Below, in pieces: positions 47,541-58,439 of a stretch of 64,000 bases of DNA. Positions within the stretch are counted from its first letter, which is position 1. Each line of letters opens with the position of its first letter. The notes below the pieces were generated by a model. It saw only the letters and a list, made by a program, of their open reading frames with translations, was not told the DNA's origin and searched no databases. The stretch spans positions 57,220,407 through 57,284,406 of the forward strand of contig NC_012876.2 of NCBI RefSeq assembly GCF_000003195.3, given 5' to 3'. This stretch comes from Sorghum bicolor (Eukaryota; Streptophyta; Magnoliopsida; Poales; Poaceae). The position numbers were made by a program, and so were the translations under genes.

Positions 47541-48800
47541 ACGCTATAGTAGTGCTATTTCTTTCTTTCTTTCTTACATAATAAGGAGATACTTTTAAGG
47601 CAACTAAATTCAAGAAGTGGCTAGAAGGCCTTAAACTGGTTAATGAACTTTATTTTTATGCTTTTCGTGCATGTTTTGGTGAACATTAATAAATTAGGAC
47701 CTACTTTGTTTTTAGCAGTACAAAGAAGCTATTGAGAAAAAAAGGTGGGAAGTCTGTAGCTAGGTTTTTTGACAAGGTGAAGTGTACTCATCTCATCGTT
47801 TATAGCAGGAGAATCTATTATGTGAGTATGTTATCTTTAATGTGTCGTATTTGTTATTTTGTTTGTCTAACTTTGTGTGTTAGAATAACAAAATTCTTTG
47901 TGTGAAATTCTTTGTATGTGACCATGTTTGGCTAGGAAACATGACACAAAATGAATCATAGGTTGATGATTCTATATCGTATGGTGGCTGTTTGATCCTA
48001 AAATGGTTAGTTTGACTATTGAATAGTATGATATACATGGCTTATTAGTTTGTGATTCATTCTACATTTTTATAGGTATTGTATTGGTCAGTGAAGGAGT
48101 TGGCTCGCATTACAGGCTATTTCCAACTGCATATCTCTATTAGTGGATATTGGATAGGAGCAATGAAATTCATGTACATATAAACTCCTCTTGTAACTTT
48201 TTCTCATAGCATTTGATTTATTTTGATCACTTGTACATATATACATTTTTTATTGAATGACCGTATATACATTTTTACTTCTATTATTTAGAGAATGATT
48301 CACTTTGTGGGAGCATCATTTCATGACAAGTGGACCAAAAAGGGAACTCATCTTATTTGCTATGAATTTGAAGATAACACTTTTTATTCTTTAACTTTCT
48401 AGTTTGTGGTTATGCTAAAAGAATTATTGACTTGTTGCTCTCTGTCTTTAACTTGCTAGGTAGGATTACAACCTTGCTATGTTGTTAACATAAATGGCTT
48501 GAAGACTGGTATGAACAATTAACTACTTTTTCTTATAAACTAACTTTCTACGTTGTGGTTTATGCTAATAGAATTGTTCGCTTGTTGCTCTTTGTCTTTT
48601 GTCTTTAACTTGACAGGATGGGATTACAACCTTGCTAAAAGATGTAAGCCCAGTGTTAACACAAGTCACTTGAAGACTGGTATGAATATTTAATTACTTT
48701 TTATAAACTAATTGAATTATATAATAATTAATTTAGACGAAACATGCCATTTTTTCCTCTATAGTTTAAAGGAATGAAAAATTGTTCCATTGCTAATTAC
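47541..48800 (+). pseudogene. unidentified exon-like region with internal duplication
   Basis: Several short protein-like stretches lie between AT-rich, intron-like DNA: TKFKKWLEGLKLVNEL (about 47604), VLYWSVKELARITGYFQLHI (about 48076, after a TTTATAG acceptor) and MIHFVGASFHDKWTKKGTHL (about 48298). GLQPCYVV (about 48465) and WDYNLAKRCKPSVNTSHLKT (about 48620) are two copies of one block. I cannot name the family. It may be a decayed host gene or transposase. No long frame survives. Confidence 0.3.
48380..48705 (+). repeat. direct duplication of ~150-165 bp
   Basis: The blocks at 48388-48541 and 48542-48705 share CTTTCTA(C/G)TTTGTGGTT-type starts, GCTCT(C/T)TGTCTTTAACTTG, GGATTACAACCTTGCTA and CTTGAAGACTGGTATGAA. 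The second copy has extra bases. It looks like a duplicated exon with part of its intron. Confidence 0.7.
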
Positions 48801-49019
48801 ACCATAAAGTAAGTTACCATTATGCATTATTTTCTTTTATTAGCTCTTGCCTGCTTATTTTGCAATCATTTACAACCTTACACATGATTATTTTCTTTTA
48901 TTTACTTTCTAAGTAATCTGATTTTATCTTTTTTTATGAGTTTAGATGTTACTCTTAGCTCTATTAGAATCAAACTCTATATAAATAGTCAATAGTTGGT
49001 CTTTTGTGAATTATATGAG

Positions 49020-49290
49020 GTAGATGTGGTACTAGATCGGACTAATTAAGAGATGTAGACATAATTTTAAAAAGTATGCACACATCTATTCTATGGAAAA
49101 TAGGGAACCTCCAAAATAGGACAGAGTGAGAAAATTATATTGATTCAGCACATAGAAACATTGTCTTCTGATTGTGGGGCTTCACATTTTCTGGTTGTTA
49201 GATTTCAAAAGCTCCACAAGTGGAGAGGACTATATATAGAGCCTCATGGGTAGATGGGCCTATAGCATAAGGGCCTTCATACACTTAACA
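49020..49290 (-). mobile_element. probable 3' LTR of the Copia element
   Basis: On the minus strand a purine tract (AATGAGGGG, 49299-49291) is followed by TGTTAAGTGTATGAAGG at 49290, which is the layout of a polypurine tract and LTR start. A TATA sequence (TATATATA) lies near 49232. The far end of the LTR and a matching 5' LTR were not identified. Confidence 0.5.
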
Positions 49291-52200
49291 CCCCTCATTC
49301 AAAGTCAAGGTGGAAGTGAAGGATTTGAAGCATTGAGTTTGATCAAGCGAAGTTGATGCTACTCTCAAGTTTGTGATTTAGTGAAAAAGTCAGCCAATTG
49401 CAACTCTGAAGGCACATACTGGAGAGAAATTATTTTTAATGACAATAAGACTGAGTAAAGAAGGTATCCACACCAATATACTTTGTAAGTTCATGCTTCA
49501 CAGAATCATTAGCAATTTGCATGGCTTCTATATTATCACAGAGAAGAGGTGTGGCAACATCATAAGAATTGTCTAAATCAACAAACAACCATTGAATCCA
49601 TACCATCTCTGTAGTAGCAAGGGCTTGAAGTTCAGCCTACTTGCTTCTTAGACTTCCATGCAGTAGGACAAGAGCCAAGAAGAATGCAATATCCAGTGAT
49701 GGAACATCGATCTGTTGGGTCACTCGCCTAAGTGGTGTCTGAGTAAGCATGAAGCTAAAGTGGACTATCATGTGCATAGAATTAACTTTGAGATGATGTC
49801 TCTTGTAAGTATCATAGCACATAAAGTAAATGTCCAAAATGAACAGATGTAGGAACACAAACAAACAGACTCAAATATGGACTGTGTGAGCAATATTAGG
49901 CTTGGTGACTGTGAGATAAACAAGGTTGTCCATAATATGTCGATATCAAGAGAGATCCTCAAGAGCTACCCCATCAGTGTGATGAAGCTGCAAGTGAAGA
50001 TCCATAGGTGTAGCAGTCTCTTGATTATCAATTATGCCTAAATGAGCAATAAGATCTTGTATGTACTTAGACTGAGATAGATGGTATCCTTTGGTAGATT
50101 GCTTGACCTCAATGCCAAAGAAATAACTGAGAGTACCAAATCAGACATCTAAAATTCAGGACTAAGTTGTTGCTTGACATGAGAAATGTGATCCTCATCA
50201 TAACCCGCAATCAACACATCATCAACTATAGAAGAAGCAAAGTACAACCACACGGTGACAAATGAACAAATAAAGCCGGATCATGATCATTGGGTAAAAA
50301 ACCAACAGCCTATATCACAGTTGCAAAATGCTCATGCCAAGCACGAGGAGCCTATTTAAGGCCATATAAAGCACGACCAAAATGGCAAACATATCCTAGA
50401 GGAGCAACAACACCTCGGGGTGGTTGCATAAAAACTTATTTAGTCAAATGACCATGAAGGAAAGTATTCTTGACATCCATTTGAGATATAAACCAAGAAG
50501 AAGCCACTGCAATTAATGTCTCATAATTTGCACACCTTGAGTGTGTTGAAAACCTCTGGCAACAAGAGGAACCTTACTCTCTCTATAGAGCCATTTGACT
50601 TGGTCTTAACTTTGAATACCCACTTAGATGTAATAGGTACCGTGTGCGATTGAAATGGTATAAGATCTCAAGTGCCTTGATGATTAAGGGCAGCAAGTTC
50701 CTTAGACATAGCTAACTGCCATTCTGGATTACGAGAAGCTTCATGATAAGTGGATGGCTCATCAATAATAACAAGCACATGGGGAAACCTATACTTCTCT
50801 TCAGGACAAATAGTACTATGGTATCAAAGATTATATCATGTAGCAACCTATAACTCATCGGAATCCATATGTGACTCATCAATATTATTGTTAGAAGCAT
50901 CAACAATGAGCTCATCAGGGTTGACCAAGGTGGGAGAACTAGATGGAAGAACAGTAGGGTCTTTAGGACAATGATGGAAAACATGTGCGATAGGTGGTTT
51001 GGAAAAAGAGTGAGGTGTGTTGGTGGAGGCGGTGGAGATGGAGAGGATGGCACATTTAAAGGATCAAGATTATAATGGTTAGGGAAGGTGAAGAAGGCAC
51101 AAGAGTAGTGGTGGATAGCAGAGACACAAATGATGAAACAACATCATCGCTGACGGAAATAGGGGGAAGGGACATAAAAGATATGGACTCTATAGGAGAA
51201 TATGATGGCTTTGTAGAGGAGTTATAAAAGAAAGGATGATCCTCAACAAAAGCAGCATCATGAGAGATACGCATGCGATAGGAAGAAGGATTATAACAAT
51301 GATAGCCCTTATGCTCAAGACTATATTCCAGGAAAAACACATTCAACTGACTGAGCAGTCAACTTAGTTCGCTTAGGAGGTGCAAGCAAAACATAGCATA
51401 GGCATCCAAAAACACGAAGATGATCATAACTAGCACAGCTACACGTTTCATTTTGTGCAGCGTTTCACATAAGGGCTCTGGGTCGGCTGCAGCCAGCCAG
51501 CCGACCAAACAATTGCCATGGTTATTGATTAACCATGGCAATTGTAAGCTAACCGCCATGGTAAATGAAGTCCAGCCTTCTAGCCCACACCAGCCCGCTA
51601 TCATCATTGATATATAAACAAAATCATCAGAAACACTCTAACCCTAGGTCCCTCACTCCCTCCCTATCTCGTTGCTCCAGGTCCCTCCAGACTCGGTGCA
51701 CCTCCACTCTGGTGTGCCCATCCTTCCTCTCCATGGAGTAGCATGATGGCAGCACACCCCTCCTCCCCTCTCCTTCTGGCCATAGCGTGAGCTAGCTTGG
51801 CCCCTCCTAGCAGCGGCGCGAGGCGGCCCGAACTCCTCGTCCCCACCCTCCACGACATGGATATGGCATGGATAGGCTCGGGTGCCTCCTCCTCTGACGG
51901 CGGCCGCACGGCCACCTCCTCTTCCTCCTCCATCATGGTCGCTGCCCCTCCTCTCACAATAATGGATCCGATAGTGGCTCCCTCTTCTCCCTCCCTAGCA
52001 GCGCGGGTTAGGCGGCGTTGCATGTGGGGAGTCCAAATCCAATGATGGCATGGCGAGGAGGAGCAGCAAGCACAAGGATGTGGAGCACCTCCAGTAGCGG
52101 CGGATGGCGTGCAGGGCCGATGGCGTGAGGCCTAGCTAGCAATGGCGGCGGTGGCCCGTGGATGGGCTCGGTGGGCCCATGGATGGGCTTATCCATGGGG

Positions 52201-52864
52201 TTTCTTTTTTGTTTCTTCTGTGCGATTAACCATGACGGGCGATATAAGACAACCACCACAGTTAATATGTATTTACCACGGTTGTCTTATGTCGCCAGAC
52301 ATAGTTAAATGATTAACCAAGGCAGTTGGGAGAGAACCGCCTCGGTTAAGCCACGATTAACTGTCGATCTTATGGCCAAGGTGAATGCAAAAACCGCCAT
52401 GGTAAATACAAAAAGCCTGCCACGGTTAAGTTTTCCTGTAGTAGTGTAGGAGTTCCAAAAGGTACTTCACCAGGACACTTGACATACAATTTAGACGTGT
52501 TAATAAGATAAACAGATGTGGAAATAGTCTGTCCCTAGAGTTGTGAAGGAACAAAGGAGGCAATCAAAAGTGTGCGAGTTGTTTCTATGAGATGACGATG
52601 CTTTCAGCAAGGCCAGTTTCAATGAGGGTTTTATGAGCATTAAATAAGCTGATACGACATAGTATTAATGAAGAGAAATAAGATAAAAGTTTTATGGGAT
52701 GAAATGAGTGCACGAGGATGAAATCTGTCTGAGGAGTCTTGGAAATAATGTCATGAACCCACTAAGACTTACCTAAACAGTAAAATCAATTAGTATAGAA
52801 TAATTATTCACTTGAAGTTTGGGAATAATGCATATCACAGTTGTGGACAAAGAATATATGTAAA
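49291..52864 (-). mobile_element. decayed Ty1/Copia element, split by a CACTA insertion
   Basis: On the minus strand, from high to low coordinates: integrase C-terminal blocks (RHLIETTRTLLIASFVPSQL, then after the CACTA insertion [20 protein letters not shown], and [20 protein letters not shown]). Serine-rich spacer follows (about 51056-51250), then reverse transcriptase remnants (about 50200-50650). RNase H is at 49420-49750 (SITGYCILLGSCPTAWKSKK, ATPLLCDNIEAMQIANDSVK). Many stops and frameshifts make it non-functional. The gag and protease end is missing, and a Helitron borders the upstream side at 52865. Confidence 0.85.
51434..52446. mobile_element. non-autonomous CACTA element inside the Copia element
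   Basis: The left end is a decayed CACAGCTACACG and the right end is CCTGTAGTAGTG. TAG flanks both sides (51431-51433 and 52447-52449), the 3-bp target duplication of this class. Subterminal blocks AACCGCCATGGTAAAT and TTAACCATGG repeat on both strands. When the element and one TAG are skipped, the Copia integrase frame reads on through the junction. The GC-rich centre (51650-52150) has no domain I know. Confidence 0.85.
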
Positions 52865-53120
52865 CTAGGAGCATACCCCACGCATTGCTGCGGAAATTAC
52901 GGATTAGTGGATTATGTAGTACGCTGACATGGACATTATATTATCATGTGTGCTATTAGATTTTAATTATATATGTGGTAGTGCATTGCATGTTGAGATA
53001 AATAGTTATTGAGATTTTACTTAGTGGATTTTAACTGAATATGGTAGTACAGTGCTTAGGTGGATAGCTTGCATGCTTAGAGAAATAGTAATTGGGGTTT
53101 AGGATTATAAGAGTTATAGA
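52865..53120 (-). mobile_element. 256-bp non-autonomous Helitron
   Basis: It is the inverse copy of the element at 26131-26416. On the minus strand it starts TCTATAACTCTTATAATCC at 53120 after A. It ends with hairpin CCGCAGCAATGCG, then TGGGGTATGCTC and CTAG at 52868-52865, then T. It is about 30 bp shorter than its relative because of internal deletions. Confidence 0.88.
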
Positions 53121-54593
53121 TTCCAATGGTTGAAGTGATCAATGCTAGGACATATTTCTGATCCTATCTACAAATGACACTACCAGAATGAAACACAGAT
53201 CATGCCACTTTTTTGGAAGAACTGATGTCGCATCTCAAGCTGACTTAACACTTATGATACACATATTATATCCAAACTCATGGGTCTGAATTTACGATAA
53301 AAAATCAGGCACTATGTGTCTATTAATAATACTTAAATAACTAAAGAACCAGACATATAATTAGATATATAAATCTGTCTTTAACTGGATATCTAGGTGT
53401 GTTGAAAACTTCTGTAAGAGCTGACTACATGCTAAGAATCCTTTGGATATTGATTATCGAAGCACTGACATTATTTCAAGTGAATGTCTAACTCTTCAGC
53501 TAGAAACTAGACATTTTCATATGGGAAAATTGGTTGTGTGAACCAAACATGGTTGCAACTTGCAACACAGGATACTTTATGGTCTGGTCCATTATATATT
53601 GTAGTACACGATTTTCAATCGACAACCTACATATGAACAACTTGACACTACCAATTGTTTCTATTTACCTTTTTTAGATAATACTACTATTCAGTTCCAG
53701 GATCAAGAAAGAATTGAAGACTTGTTCAGACCCTCTATTCAAATTGTGCTGTCATTTTGTGCTATAACCAGAGTAATAAGCTTTAGTGACCTATTAAACA
53801 TGAAAGTCAGACTAAACATATTATACCTTATGTGCAGTGACAGAAATCATCTCACTGTTTATTGAGCAAATAGATTAGAATTGCATCATCCACATTGATA
53901 ATGATATAAGGGCTTTGCTATGGTACCTCCCTTACCTCGTAGGAGGTAAGATCTAAAAGAATCACAGCCCTTGATTTTTCAAAAATAAATGAAAGAATTT
54001 AATTAGTTAATAGTCACAAAATAGAAAAGGAATCCTCAAAATCTCAGGCACATCCCCACGTGGACTATCTTCCTTGTTTGGTACCGCATGTAGCAGATCA
54101 TCTCTTTTTTTGGTGCCCCATGCAATTACCAATTTTCTAAGAAAAAATATGGACAGTCATTTTCATCAAAATATTTTACATGTCACTAAAATTAAATTGG
54201 ATCCATCTGTCACGTTGTAAAACTTATAAATTTGTATGTCTACCACGAAATAGCCCTACAATATTCCAAAATAAAAAATTATAATAGGATAAATACAAAG
54301 AACTATATGTATTAGTTGTAACTACCTACAAGACATCGAGTTATATAAAATAAAACAAAATAAAAACAAAATACGGTTGCACAGCGCCCACCACTATATT
54401 TATGTGTGGCGACGTTCATGTCATAAAACACTTCAGAACGTGTAAGAGAAGTTAGATCTTGCTTGCATATTAGATATCATAAAAGATATTTTTCTTATAA
54501 ACCTATTACCTCCTCAGAGATACGTAATATATGATAACTGTTATTCAGATCCGACGGTCCACAATTATTTGTATATACTATAGTAAAGCTTAT
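53121..54593. other. AT-rich spacer, no gene
   Basis: No frame of note on either strand. It could hold the far side of the Copia element beyond the Helitron, but I could not recognise gag or protease motifs. Confidence 0.4.
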
Positions 54594-54601
54594 GATATAA
54601 T

Positions 54602-55402
54602 CAGTGGCGGAGCCAGCCGAAGAAATGAGGTATGCCAGACCGCTATCTACATATAGCGAACTTCACCGATATGTCGGTCTAACTATGTATGTATACCGTA
54701 TATATGTTGGTTTATCACGTAGCAATTATATTCTAATATTTATTTCAGCAAACAAATGGTATAGAAGAAGTTGGAACATGGTTACCTTTCATCTACACAT
54801 AGTCTTGATAATTAACCATCCATATATCAGATGATAAAAAAAAACAAAAACCTGCAAATCAGCACCGGCCACCAGCAAGCAGCACTGCAGTAGATCGGCA
54901 CCACGGCAAGCGGATTGCTGGAGCGTGGGGCAGCAGCCAATGGGGCCGTGGGGTAGAGCGTCGGCCGGACGCCGGTGCCTGGAGCCCGGAGGCCCCGGAG
55001 CACAGGTGCGGCCACGGAGGCGGACTGCGGCGCGGAGGCGAAGTGGCAAACCGAGCCGAGCGAGAGCAGCGATGGGATGGGGAGCGGCGCTGTATGTCGT
55101 CCTCTGCCCGTCTGTCGTATGCTGCTTGCCCTACTAAGCCTTTTTGCTCTGGGCTGTGGTGCTGCACGATGGGTGGGTGTGGGCCATTGGGCCTTGTTCG
55201 CCAGATGACCCAGCAACGAGTGTTGAACTACCTCTACGCTACGACTCTACTTCGCTCGATTCCTCTTGGCGTCGCCGTCGCTCTCAGACCTAGCCATGCG
55301 CCGCGCTGCCGGAGATGCTGAGATGGGGTCGTAGATGTGGCGCTCGCCGGAGGGGAGGTAGGGCGGACGCCCAACCTCGCCATATAGGTGGCTCCGCCTC
55401 TG
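54602..55402. mobile_element. 801-bp hAT-type element
   Basis: The ends are CAGTGGCGGAGCCAGCC and GGTGGCTCCGCCTCTG. The 8-bp target duplication GATATAAT is perfect (54594-54601 and 55403-55410). AT-rich arms enclose a GC-rich centre (about 54860-55370) that yields several long frames on both strands but no domain I recognise. Confidence 0.92.
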
Positions 55403-55526
55403 GATATAATGATATATTGTAAGCGAAGCACACAACAATTGTTTTTAGTTCTTTAAGTTCGACATCTCTGCATATTCGTGAACTGCCACATAAAGAAATA
55501 GGTCAACAACTTTTTATTGCCATAAA

Positions 55527-55550
55527 CACTGGCGGATACAGATACACTAA

Positions 55551-55601
<51 letters not shown>

Positions 55602-56162
55602 GCATTTCTATATTTAGCAAATAAAATTTTTCTCTTATTTTTTAGTCTATCCTTGTATTTCTTTTTCCACATAGGTTCTATGTTAGCTCGATTGCCAAAA
55701 TTATTCTATTTTGTTGTTTCTACAAATGAAAACCTAATTATTTATCTCCAGACCACATACATATTGACTCATACCACCAAATATTAGTACAAATCATATC
55801 TTATTTCTAAACTCATTTCCAAGACAAATCGGAATATGCACATGACAACATGTATAACAAACTATTCTTTTCGTGTGAGTGAACAATGCATGAGTGGGAG
55901 GCAATTTCATAATCCTTATTCCTAAATCTCTAACTCTAGCTGACCATGCATGATGTAGTGGCGGCATTGTTGGTTCCTAGTGTCTTAAGCTCCTAGCAGC
56001 GCGGGGCGTGCAGCGCGGGCGCGGCCTCTGTCTCTATGCTACGCCTACATGGCGACCAGTGAGGATGCACGTCGCTTATGAGGTTAGAGACAAAAACTGA
56101 GTAGCAACCTACCAAACATCAACAAGGGAATACGCAAGATTTAAATCCTGGCTCCGCCACTG
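55527..56162. mobile_element. 636-bp hAT-type element with TA microsatellite
   Basis: The ends are CACTGGCGGATACAG and TCCTGGCTCCGCCACTG. The 8-bp target duplication GCCATAAA is perfect (55519-55526 and 56163-56170). A (TA)n run lies at about 55551-55594. It sits only 124 bp from the previous hAT element. Confidence 0.9.
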
Positions 56163-56768
56163 GCCATAAAGTATGACTTACATCCAGGGTGATTGGATAG
56201 ACAATTATGCATTGCATACAACCAAACCAAATAGTCCATTCCTACATCCAGAAGGCTAGAGGAGAAAATGACGAAAGATGCTTTGACACTAGATAAGAGT
56301 TGGTGTGCGACCAATAGTTTGTAGCTCTCCCTTGCGACTGTACTTGACACCGAACATGGTGATATGGAGCATGGAACCAACACAGTCACCAAAAATATCC
56401 TCATACTCTAGTCCCTCACCCAACACACACTCCACAATGCAAAAATGTGGAACCACCCATGTACGTGAGAGTAGGCCCAGGGACCCCTGCCGAGACTCAC
56501 CACCGACCCGCTCTCCTCTCCTAAGGGCATGTTTGGTTCTTGCTAAATTTTAGCCAGCTAAAATTATTTGAGCTATTTTTGGTGACTAGTAGAACTAAAT
56601 TATTTTAGCTCATTTTTAGTTAATATATGTGAAAATTTAAGTACTATTCGCTTGGCTGATAAGCCATGGCTGAAAAAACTGTTCGCTGATTTGTTATGAG
56701 AAAAAAATATTGTTGAATAGCTGGCAAATTCGGACTATAATCTCAAGCGAACAAACTGTTAGTTACTA

Positions 56769-56985
56769 AGGCTTTGTTTAGTTTCTTACAAATTTTGCAA
56801 AATTTTTCACATTCCCCATCACATCGAATCTTGCAGCGCATGTATGAAGCATTAAATATAGATTAAAAATAACTAATTGCATAGTTTACCTGTAATTTGC
56901 GAGACGAATCTTTTAAATCTGATTAGTCCATGACTGGATAATATTTGGCAAATACGAACAAAAATACTACAGTGTCTATTTAAAA
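56769..56985 (-). mobile_element. TTGTTTAGTT-type MITE, copy F
   Basis: It starts GGCTTTGTTTAGTTTCTTAC and carries TTAAATATAGATTAAAAA followed by TAACTAATTGCATAGTTTAC, as in copies B and E. The right inverted end is missing, so the element is truncated near 56980. Confidence 0.8.
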
Positions 56986-57176
56986 AGGGTCTGTCTACGG
57001 ATAACTCAGGTGATGTACATCATCTTGTCACCCGAGTGACACAACACGTTAAATCACTTGATTCCAACAAACAAAACAAATCAGGTGATTCAATTATCGC
57101 CATCACTCAATTCCTATAACCACAAAATCAAAATCCAACGGACCAAATAAAAATAGATTAAAACCAGAGCAAAAAA

Positions 57177-57350
57177 TAAAAAAGACAGATTTATCAGATA
57201 ATTTCTATGAAAGGAAAATTAGAAGAAGATCAAAGCAAAAATAAATAGAGAAAAAAGACAGATTTACCAGATAATTTCTATGAAAGTCAAATTAAAAGAA
57301 GACCAGAGAAAAAAGAAAATAGAGAAAAAAAGACAGACAAAATTAGCATA
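57177..57350 (+). repeat. tandem repeat with ~74-bp period
   Basis: Copies begin with AAAAAGACAGATTTA at about 57179 and 57252, with a third partial copy (AAAGACAGACAAAAT) at about 57329. The unit includes CAGATAATTTCTATGAAAG. It is purine-rich on this strand and has no frame. Confidence 0.75.
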
Positions 57351-58068
57351 TTATACAAATTAGAAGAGAAATCAAAGCTAAAAAACATAGAAGTGTTCGA
57401 ATAATCCAAATAACCATTCTCGTTTACAAATAACCAATTTACACCAGTTAAACACAAAACTTACATCCAAATCAGAAGAGTAAAATATGCTGCTGTAAGA
57501 TGTAATCTGCAACTAGGAGCACAAGGAACTGGTTGCAGTCAACGAGATCTGAGCCGTAGCCGCCATACTCCCTGACGTGGTCACCGCCGGCGACATGAAG
57601 GAGAGGAGGAGGTGGTTACCTGACACTGCCAGACGGCACTGGTCCTCCTCCGATGGGATGGCAAGGCGCTAGGTGCGCGACATGGTGACGCCGTGACAGC
57701 GGGGCAGCAGGGGCGCATGCGCGGCGTGGTGGCGTAGGGACGACGGGGCAGTAGCGGCAGGCATATGGCGTCCGCGGCGAGGCAGCAGTGCGGTGGGGAA
57801 AGAAGTTGCCGTCCACTTGGAAGAGCCAACAAAGTCGTGAGGAACCACGGCAGCCTAGGGCCCGCCACCGGTTTGTTGCTGCCTTGCCGCAGTTCATTTG
57901 TATCATCAAAACGTCATCGGATGGATAAGAAAATCGAGTGACGGGAGGCTTAGAAACACCCGAGCAAGCAATAGATTTAGCGTTTAAAAAATGTAACTAA
58001 ACAAGACTTAAAGTTACTAAAATTTAGCTAGCTATAAAGTTTAGTAATGAGAACCAAACGGGCCTTTA

Positions 58069-58439
58069 GCCTCAGCAATGCTTGCGCGGTAGGGCTCATC
58101 CCCTCTACCCCTAGATGTAATTTCGAATTCGGAAATTAAACCGTCCAAGTTGGGTGCGAAACCCTGAATGTCTTGTTTCCTTAAGAGAAGGCCGATGCCT
58201 TATTTGGGCCTTTCCAGTTGTAGCCCATCGCTGCACACCCTAAATGGACCCGAAATAAGCCCAATAAACAAAGGAAACCGACCAACCCTGCAACGGCATT
58301 TCCCTTCCCTCTTCTTCTTCCCGCCTCTCTCTCTCTCTCCTCGACGCTCCCCTCCGCAACTGCCTGCTCGAAGTTTCCAATCGCGCGCGCCGCGCACGGA
58401 ACCCTAAGCCCTAACCGCCCCATCGCCGTCGCAAAGGAA
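58069..58439 (+). promoter_or_regulatory. upstream and leader region of the ASHR3-like gene
   Basis: The sequence rises in GC content toward the start codon and contains a CT-rich tract (TCTCTCTCTCTCTCC, about 58324-58340), often seen in grass promoters and leaders. No convincing TATA box was found, so the transcription start is unknown. Confidence 0.4.

Larger units (their letters stand above)
56522..58068. mobile_element. TIR element with GTTTGGTTC ends
   Basis: The left end reads GGGCATGTTTGGTTCTTGCT and then AAATTTTAGCCAGCTAAA. The right end is the inverse: TTTAGCTAGC, then GAGAACCAAACGGGCC. Such ends are typical of Tourist/PIF-Harbinger-like elements. Inside are a MITE (56769), a tandem repeat (57177) and a GC-rich block (57540-57900) whose minus frames (57581-57909) have no known domain. 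A clear target duplication was not found. Confidence 0.6.

Noticed and set aside
51664..52259. frames in the GC-rich centre of the CACTA element as a possible captured gene
   Set aside because: Low-complexity Glu/Gly/Arg-rich sequence without a known motif or splice structure; I could not support a named gene fragment.
54789..55438. overlapping frames in the hAT element as a transposase
   Set aside because: None has a hAT dimerisation region, a zinc finger or a DDE pattern; they come from GC-rich filler.
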